Of a stretch of DNA of 18,410 nt, positions 14,394 through 18,410 are shown piece after piece. Source of the stretch: Chitinophaga pinensis (GTDB lineage: Bacteria; Bacteroidota; Bacteroidia; Flavobacteriales_D; Crocinitomicaceae); NCBI GenBank assembly GCA_945868555.1, contig CAMBMC010000015.1, forward strand, positions 1 to 18,410, read 5' to 3'. The position numbers and the translations under genes were made by a program. The notes beneath the pieces are model-generated. The model made no database searches. It had not been told where the DNA came from and was given only the letters and a program-made list of their open reading frames with translations. Within the stretch, counting starts at the first letter, position 1; each line of letters starts with the position of its first letter.

Positions 14394-15704
14394 TTAATGC
14401 TTGTGCCGCAGCTTTCTGAACAACACAATATTCAGCACAATACTGGATAAGAACACGAAATATTTCAATACCTTGAGGAGAAATTCACCATTAAAGATTG
14501 ATTCTTTTTTAAGGCTTGAATGCGATTCTTTCTGCGAAGATCTGAAGTCATTGGACATTACACCATTCATATCGAGTGGCATTAATTTGGGTGAATAGCA
14601 CCTCGAATAATTTCCAATACCAAGCTGCCCTGAAGGATTATCACCAAAGGTAAAAATCTGACCAGTGGCATCGACCGCAATGGACTGAAAGCAGCCACCT
14701 CCGATGTCAACGATGTTTCTTAACTGGGGAATTAACATGGGTAAGGACCGACTGATCGTATCACCTGTGCCTAACATCCCAAAATGGTTCTTACCCCAGG
14801 CCCATACTTTGTTGTTTTCGTCAATCGCCAAGGAATGCCAGCTGCCACAAGCAATCTTCGTGAATTTTGGCAGGCCCTTCAAACAAATTGGGTGGTCGTA
14901 TGATTTTTTCGTTTCTTCCTTGAATTGAAATGCTGGATCCGAACCCCACACCCAAATGTTTCCATCGTCATCCAAGGCAACGGAATGATGCCAGCCAACG
15001 GCGATTTCTTTGATCTTAGGAATACCCTCCACCTGCATGGCGTATCGCTGAAACTCCTCCCTTTTTTTTCCAAGTTCGTTGTACGAATTGCCTCCCCAAG
15101 CCCAAACCGAACCGTCTTTTTTTAGCGCCAAGGTATGGTAACCTACAGACGCTATGCGCACGACATCAGTCAAAACGCTTATCGTTTCTTTAGCATTCGA
15201 TGTCGTTCGTTGCAGCACTTCAACCGGCCATGCACTGTGCTCCTTTGTTCCATTTCCCAATTCAGCAAAAAAGTTATGTCCCCAACACCATACTGTACCG
15301 TCTTTTTTAAGTCCTACCGTGTGCCAATAACCACCTTCAACCGCAGAAAAATTGGTGTGATGGAGTAATTTCTGTGGTGACTTCTGATCACTGAGCGATG
15401 AGGAACCAAGTTGGCCGTAGTTGTTTCTGCCCCACAAATACACATTTCCATTTTTGTCCAGCGCGATGCTGTGGTCGTAACCGCGTGAAATCGCAACAAT
15501 GCCGGGTAAGTTTTTGACCTTTTTCGGACTGGGCGAATTTTTTAGCGTTCCATCTCCAAGTTGACCAAAATTGTTTCTGCCTATGGCCCAAACATTTCCT
15601 TTTTTATCTAAGATCAATGCATGGCCATTTCCGGCGTCAACGCGCTGCCCTGAAACAGTGAATTTCAGTGGTGTCAGTAGCAGGAATAACAGAATTTGTC
15701 TCAT
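14394..15704 (-). CDS. Exported RCC1-repeat propeller with C-terminal membrane anchor
   Basis: The 436-residue protein carries seven RCC1-type repeats between about residues 22 and 375. Repeats are marked by the pattern G-x-x-H-[ST]-[ILV]-A-[IL] followed by G-[NTSK]-V-W-x-[WI]-G-x-N and Q-L-G, so it should form one complete seven-bladed propeller. Blade 5 has lost the usual Q-L-G end and reads G-S-D-P-A-F-Q-F. A signal peptide begins at M-R-Q-I-L-L. After a Ser/Lys-rich linker a hydrophobic helix (about 411-428) precedes a basic tail, R-K-L-R-H-K-H. The likely topology is a propeller outside the inner membrane, tethered at its C-terminus. The start at 15704 is chosen for the signal peptide; ATGs at 15713 and 15725 are also in frame. 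It lies 56 bases downstream of the LysR gene. Function unknown. Confidence 0.85.
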   Translation of the reverse strand: MRQILLFLLLTPLKFTVSGQRVDAGNGHALILDKKGNVWAIGRNNFGQLGDGTLKNSPSPKKVKNLPGIVAISRGYDHSIALDKNGNVYLWGRNNYGQLGSSSLSDQKSPQKLLHHTNFSAVEGGYWHTVGLKKDGTVWCWGHNFFAELGNGTKEHSAWPVEVLQRTTSNAKETISVLTDVVRIASVGYHTLALKKDGSVWAWGGNSYNELGKKREEFQRYAMQVEGIPKIKEIAVGWHHSVALDDDGNIWVWGSDPAFQFKEETKKSYDHPICLKGLPKFTKIACGSWHSLAIDENNKVWAWGKNHFGMLGTGDTISRSLPMLIPQLRNIVDIGGGCFQSIAVDATGQIFTFGDNPSGQLGIGNYSRCYSPKLMPLDMNGVMSNDFRSSQKESHSSLKKESIFNGEFLLKVLKYFVFLSSIVLNIVLFRKLRHKH

Positions 15705-15760
15705 GGCATTCATGTTAACGCTCATTACAGCATTCTATGCACAATTGATTCAAATCACAT

Positions 15761-16687
15761 TCACTTGGACGCATATTCTTTCGTCCAAGAGAAGTGTTTG
15801 TCCATAATGGAATCCTTATTTTCTCTCACATAATCGATAAACGCTTGAGCCGCCGGAAACATGCGTTTCCCCTTGATCCATACCAAATCCCACTCGGAAA
15901 CAATGGGAAGCCCTTCCAAAGGCAAACAATGCAATTGGCCATTTTTTAACTCATTGCGAATTCCGATTAAGGGCATGATTGAAACTCCTAAATTGGCAAT
16001 AACGGCTTGTTTTACAGCTTCATTGGACGTCAGCACCATCTTCTTTCTTGCTGAAAGACCATATTTTTGAACATACTCTTCCATTGCCTTTCGTGTCGCG
16101 GATCCTTCCTCACGGTAAATGAATTGGATATTTGTCGGCAAGTCCTTAATCGATTTCAGCTTGTCGAATGAGGTACCACTCACCAAATGTAAATGGTTTG
16201 GCATCAAGGTAATTTGCTCTACATTGAGCGAATCAGGAAGGGTTGACAAAAGGGAAATATCCACCGTATTTGTGATGAGGTCAGTTGTAATTTTCGATTT
16301 GTTCGACACATCCAATTGAAGTTCGATGTCGGGATGTTTTTGCAAGAAATCACTCAAAAAGAAAGGAATTACATACTTCCCAGTAGACACAACAGACACC
16401 TTCAAAGTACCTGAAATCTTCCCTTTAAATATTGCCGTCTTGAAGTTCATTTCATTGACTTCATTCAATATCTTTTCCGCCGTCAAAGCCACTTCACGAC
16501 CAAATTCTGTAACAAACAACTTGCGATTCACAACCTGTGTTAGGGGTATATCAAATTGGTCTTGAAAGTTTTTCAACTGTATGGATACTGCAGGCTGAGA
16601 AAGAAATAACTCTTGCGCTGCCTTTGTGATGCTTTCATTTTGAACAACTTTCAGGAAAATGTTCAACTGGTTCAAGGTGTAATTCAT
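15761..16687 (-). CDS. LysR-family transcriptional regulator
   Basis: The 308-residue protein has the standard LysR layout: a winged helix-turn-helix at about 1-62 (F-L-K-V-V-x-x-x-S-I-T-K-A-A-Q-E-L-F-L-S, then Q-P-A-V-S), a linker helix, and a periplasmic-binding-protein-like effector domain from about 92. The S-T-G-K-Y-V-I-P start of that domain and the D-I-S-L-L-S and L-G-V-S-I-M-P-L segments resemble the CysB/CbbR-like subgroup. No OxyR-type cysteine pair is present. The effector is unknown. It has its own promoter (16712-16740) and lies between the TonB receptor gene and the RCC1 gene, all on minus; whether it controls either cannot be read from sequence. Confidence 0.93.
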   Translation of the reverse strand: MNYTLNQLNIFLKVVQNESITKAAQELFLSQPAVSIQLKNFQDQFDIPLTQVVNRKLFVTEFGREVALTAEKILNEVNEMNFKTAIFKGKISGTLKVSVVSTGKYVIPFFLSDFLQKHPDIELQLDVSNKSKITTDLITNTVDISLLSTLPDSLNVEQITLMPNHLHLVSGTSFDKLKSIKDLPTNIQFIYREEGSATRKAMEEYVQKYGLSARKKMVLTSNEAVKQAVIANLGVSIMPLIGIRNELKNGQLHCLPLEGLPIVSEWDLVWIKGKRMFPAAQAFIDYVRENKDSIMDKHFSWTKEYASK

Positions 16688-16711
16688 AAGTGAAAATTAT
16701 ATTCATAGTTT

Positions 16712-16740
16712 CAAATATAAATAAATCTTATGATTACAAA
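16712..16740 (-). promoter_or_regulatory. LysR gene promoter
   Basis: On the minus strand TTTG (16740-16737) is followed after 17 bases by TATATTTG (16719-16712). This matches the -33 TTG and the -7 TAnnTTTG consensus of Bacteroidota at a published-range spacing. The -7 box ends 24 bases before the ATG at 16687. Related CATAAG/CATAG/CTTATG words around it (16685-16732) might be regulator sites. Confidence 0.6.
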
Positions 16741-16802
16741 CGGCTATTTTCTTGTGAAAATCAATTCCAAGAACCACATTCTATAGTCACAAATACCTTA
16801 TC

Positions 16803-16930
16803 ACTCAATTGAAAGCGTCAAACAAACCATTCGACCATTGTCTGACTCTAGTCTTGGTGCTCGGTAACTTTATGGATAGCGTTAAATAAATCGTTCGACC
16901 ATTTCCTGGCAATAGACCTGGACCTGGATA
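16803..16930. repeat. Diverged 64-bp tandem duplication at receptor gene 3' end
   Basis: Unit 16867-16930 and unit 16803-16866 are adjacent, exactly 64 bp each, and match at about 45 of 64 positions by eye with no gap. The shared TTCGACCATT lies at 16894-16903 and 16830-16839. In the receptor reading direction the first unit encodes the normal family C-terminus. The second, read in the corresponding phase, encodes a homologous tail ending with TGA then TAA (16803-16798). Because 64 is not a multiple of three, the receptor frame enters the second unit shifted by one base. Confidence 0.85.
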
Positions 16931-18410
16931 TCCGGTAGAACGCCGTGTGGCATACTGCGCATTGCTAAAGTTATTGACGCCTATTTTTGCAGAATAAGCT
17001 GAATTCAACTTATATTGAATTGAAGCGTCAGCGACAAAATACGATGCTATTTTCCCCAGAGTTGCCGCTTCATTTGGCAAAACAGTATTTGCTGCATCAG
17101 TAAAAACCTCATCGATAAAGTTGGATTGAACATGAACGCCAAGAGACTTGTAAACATACGATATACCCGTACGAAGAATGTGGCGCGGAGCATTTTCCAC
17201 GCGCTTTCCATCGATAGAAAGCAAAGGATCATTGACAATGGCGGGATTCTCCCAAGATGTGTAGCGTGCATCAATGAATGAATAATTGACAAAGGCTTGT
17301 AAACTACCGTATTGCTTTGACTTTAAGAGCCATTGGAGCACATCCAATTCTACATAGGATTCAATTCCTTTACTAAATGAAGTACCAATATTCGTTTTAT
17401 AAGGTACGCCATCCATTACGATTGCACCTATTCTGTTCTCATATGTCAAGGTAAACAAACCAACATCGAAGCGCAAATAGTCGAAGAGTGTTCCCCTGTA
17501 CCCAAAATCAATATTCAGTCCTCGCGCATCTTTCAAGTTTGGATCAACAACTTCTGTCGTCCCCGATGGCAGTTGTTCTGAAAATGTGGCAGGGCGGTAA
17601 CCTTGACTTATATTCGCATAGACATTTGAATTTTTCGTTGCGGACCACTGAAATCCAATACCAAACAGCACGAAAAGTCTATTCCGGTCAACATCAATAC
17701 GCTGAGAACCTGCAGCTGGACTGATGTAACCTGATGCTCCTGTGAAAATATATTCTGCACGAATACCAGGAGTGATTGAAATGCGTTCTCCAAGTTGAAA
17801 AAGGTTTTCCACATAAACTGAAGCATTTTTGGTGGTCAAATCCAAATCCTTGCCCCACAATTTACCAGAAATCGAATCAGTTAAATCCAAACTATAATCG
17901 CTTCCTGTGGACCCAATGCCTTGCTGTCTTCTGTGTGTACTCCCTTGATAGATGCGAGCACCAATAGAAAAGGCTTGCTTTTGATGGAACAATTTATAGG
18001 CATACAACAGGCGCAATTCTGCACCAAAATTGATGTAAGAATCACGATCCACTTGCCTTGGATTATAGGTTCCCAAGCTTCCATTCAACGTATCTTCAAT
18101 CGTAATCGGCTTGACAAATCCGACACTGTTTCGTTCACCAATTGTACCGAAGAATTTGAGTGATGCCGACAAGTTTTTATTCGATTGATAGTTTAAGGTT
18201 GCACTCGCTAGATTCCAAGGTGTACTCATCCAGTTTCTTGCGCGAGATGACAATCTAGGCTCAATGGTCAATTGCGCATCCGTTAATCCTCCCGCCTGTT
18301 GATTTAGATTGTTCATATTTGTGTAATCTAAACGAAGGTTCCACTGCTGGGAAAAACTATAGCTTGCGGTAAAATATGCTGTACGCGTTTTGTAAAAACT
18401 ATTTTCTCTC
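16805..18410 (-). CDS. FecA-like TonB-dependent outer-membrane receptor (5' end outside window)
   Basis: The frame stays open to the window edge, so only the C-terminal 534 residues or so are seen: much of the beta-barrel, but no signal peptide, TonB box or plug. Repeated aromatic-rich strand pairs, for example F-G-A-E-L-R-L-L-Y-A-Y-K and V-Y-A-N-I-S-Q-G-Y-R-P-A-T-F, are typical of TonB-dependent receptors. S-Q-G-Y-R-P-A-T-F-S-E and the T-G-Y-P-G-P-G-L-L-P motif resemble FecA-type iron-chelate receptors of Bacteroidota, which usually end right after the strand seen here as L-T-L-S-I-K-L. This protein instead continues with about 19 further polar residues that come from the out-of-frame second unit of a tandem duplication. 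An ATG at 18316 is internal and not the start. The substrate is unconfirmed. Confidence 0.9.
   Translation of the reverse strand, partial: RENSFYKTRTAYFTASYSFSQQWNLRLDYTNMNNLNQQAGGLTDAQLTIEPRLSSRARNWMSTPWNLASATLNYQSNKNLSASLKFFGTIGERNSVGFVKPITIEDTLNGSLGTYNPRQVDRDSYINFGAELRLLYAYKLFHQKQAFSIGARIYQGSTHRRQQGIGSTGSDYSLDLTDSISGKLWGKDLDLTTKNASVYVENLFQLGERISITPGIRAEYIFTGASGYISPAAGSQRIDVDRNRLFVLFGIGFQWSATKNSNVYANISQGYRPATFSEQLPSGTTEVVDPNLKDARGLNIDFGYRGTLFDYLRFDVGLFTLTYENRIGAIVMDGVPYKTNIGTSFSKGIESYVELDVLQWLLKSKQYGSLQAFVNYSFIDARYTSWENPAIVNDPLLSIDGKRVENAPRHILRTGISYVYKSLGVHVQSNFIDEVFTDAANTVLPNEAATLGKIASYFVADASIQYKLNSAYSAKIGVNNFSNAQYATRRSTGYPGPGLLPGNGRTIYLTLSIKLPSTKTRVRQWSNGLFDAFN

Noticed and set aside
18316..18316. 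ATG taken as the start of the TonB receptor gene
   Set aside because: The frame continues upstream to the window edge with barrel-like strands, so this Met is internal.

Overview
The window looks like a chromosomal segment of a Bacteroidota bacterium, most likely of the order Flavobacteriales. The basis is the gene content (a Bacteroidota-style GlmM, recF next to a DUF721 gene, a DUF4139 protein, a FecA-like TonB receptor with the C-terminal YPGPGLLPGNGRT motif), promoter boxes matching TAnnTTTG, and AT-rich intergenic DNA. This placement is inference from the sequence; no database was searched. There is no rRNA, tRNA, transposase, prophage or CRISPR array, and no recognisable defence locus.

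Layout. Positions 1-164 hold a pair of GACCCC-GAT-GGGG palindromes and a heptamer array. A SOUL heme-binding-like membrane protein follows (165-761, minus), then repeat-rich non-coding DNA. From 3059 down to 1056 on the minus strand is a tight operon: low-specificity threonine aldolase, a lipoprotein, and a small conserved protein. A TauE/SafE permease (3121-3894) diverges from it. Next come three probable RNA-modification genes: TruC-like pseudouridine synthase and a Methyltransf_3 O-methyltransferase on minus, and a SpoU/TrmH methyltransferase on plus, followed by a YcxB-like membrane protein. Positions 6436-6801 are non-coding and hold a three-copy 77-bp tandem repeat. An outer-membrane barrel protein and a secreted alpha/beta hydrolase then converge with a 2-bp gap. 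The housekeeping core is DUF721 (DciA-like) and recF on minus, then TPR protein, ribH and glmM on plus, then a DUF4139 protein ending in a good bidirectional terminator. The last block, all on minus, is a FecA-like TonB receptor (cut by the window end), a LysR regulator and a membrane-anchored seven-repeat RCC1 propeller protein.

How they fit together. The window mixes replication/repair (recF, DUF721), riboflavin and cell-wall precursor synthesis (ribH, glmM), RNA modification, and envelope functions. Only the operons named above are supported by spacing.

What stands out is mainly structural. (1) A diverged 64-bp tandem duplication at the 3' end of the TonB receptor gene appears to have abolished the original stop and given the protein an out-of-frame tail. 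(2) Intergenic repeats from several families share a 7-bp period and sit at gene 3' ends. (3) The 77-bp repeat array can form hairpins. (4) One RCC1 propeller is exported and carries a C-terminal membrane anchor. I do not see a convincing new multi-gene system.
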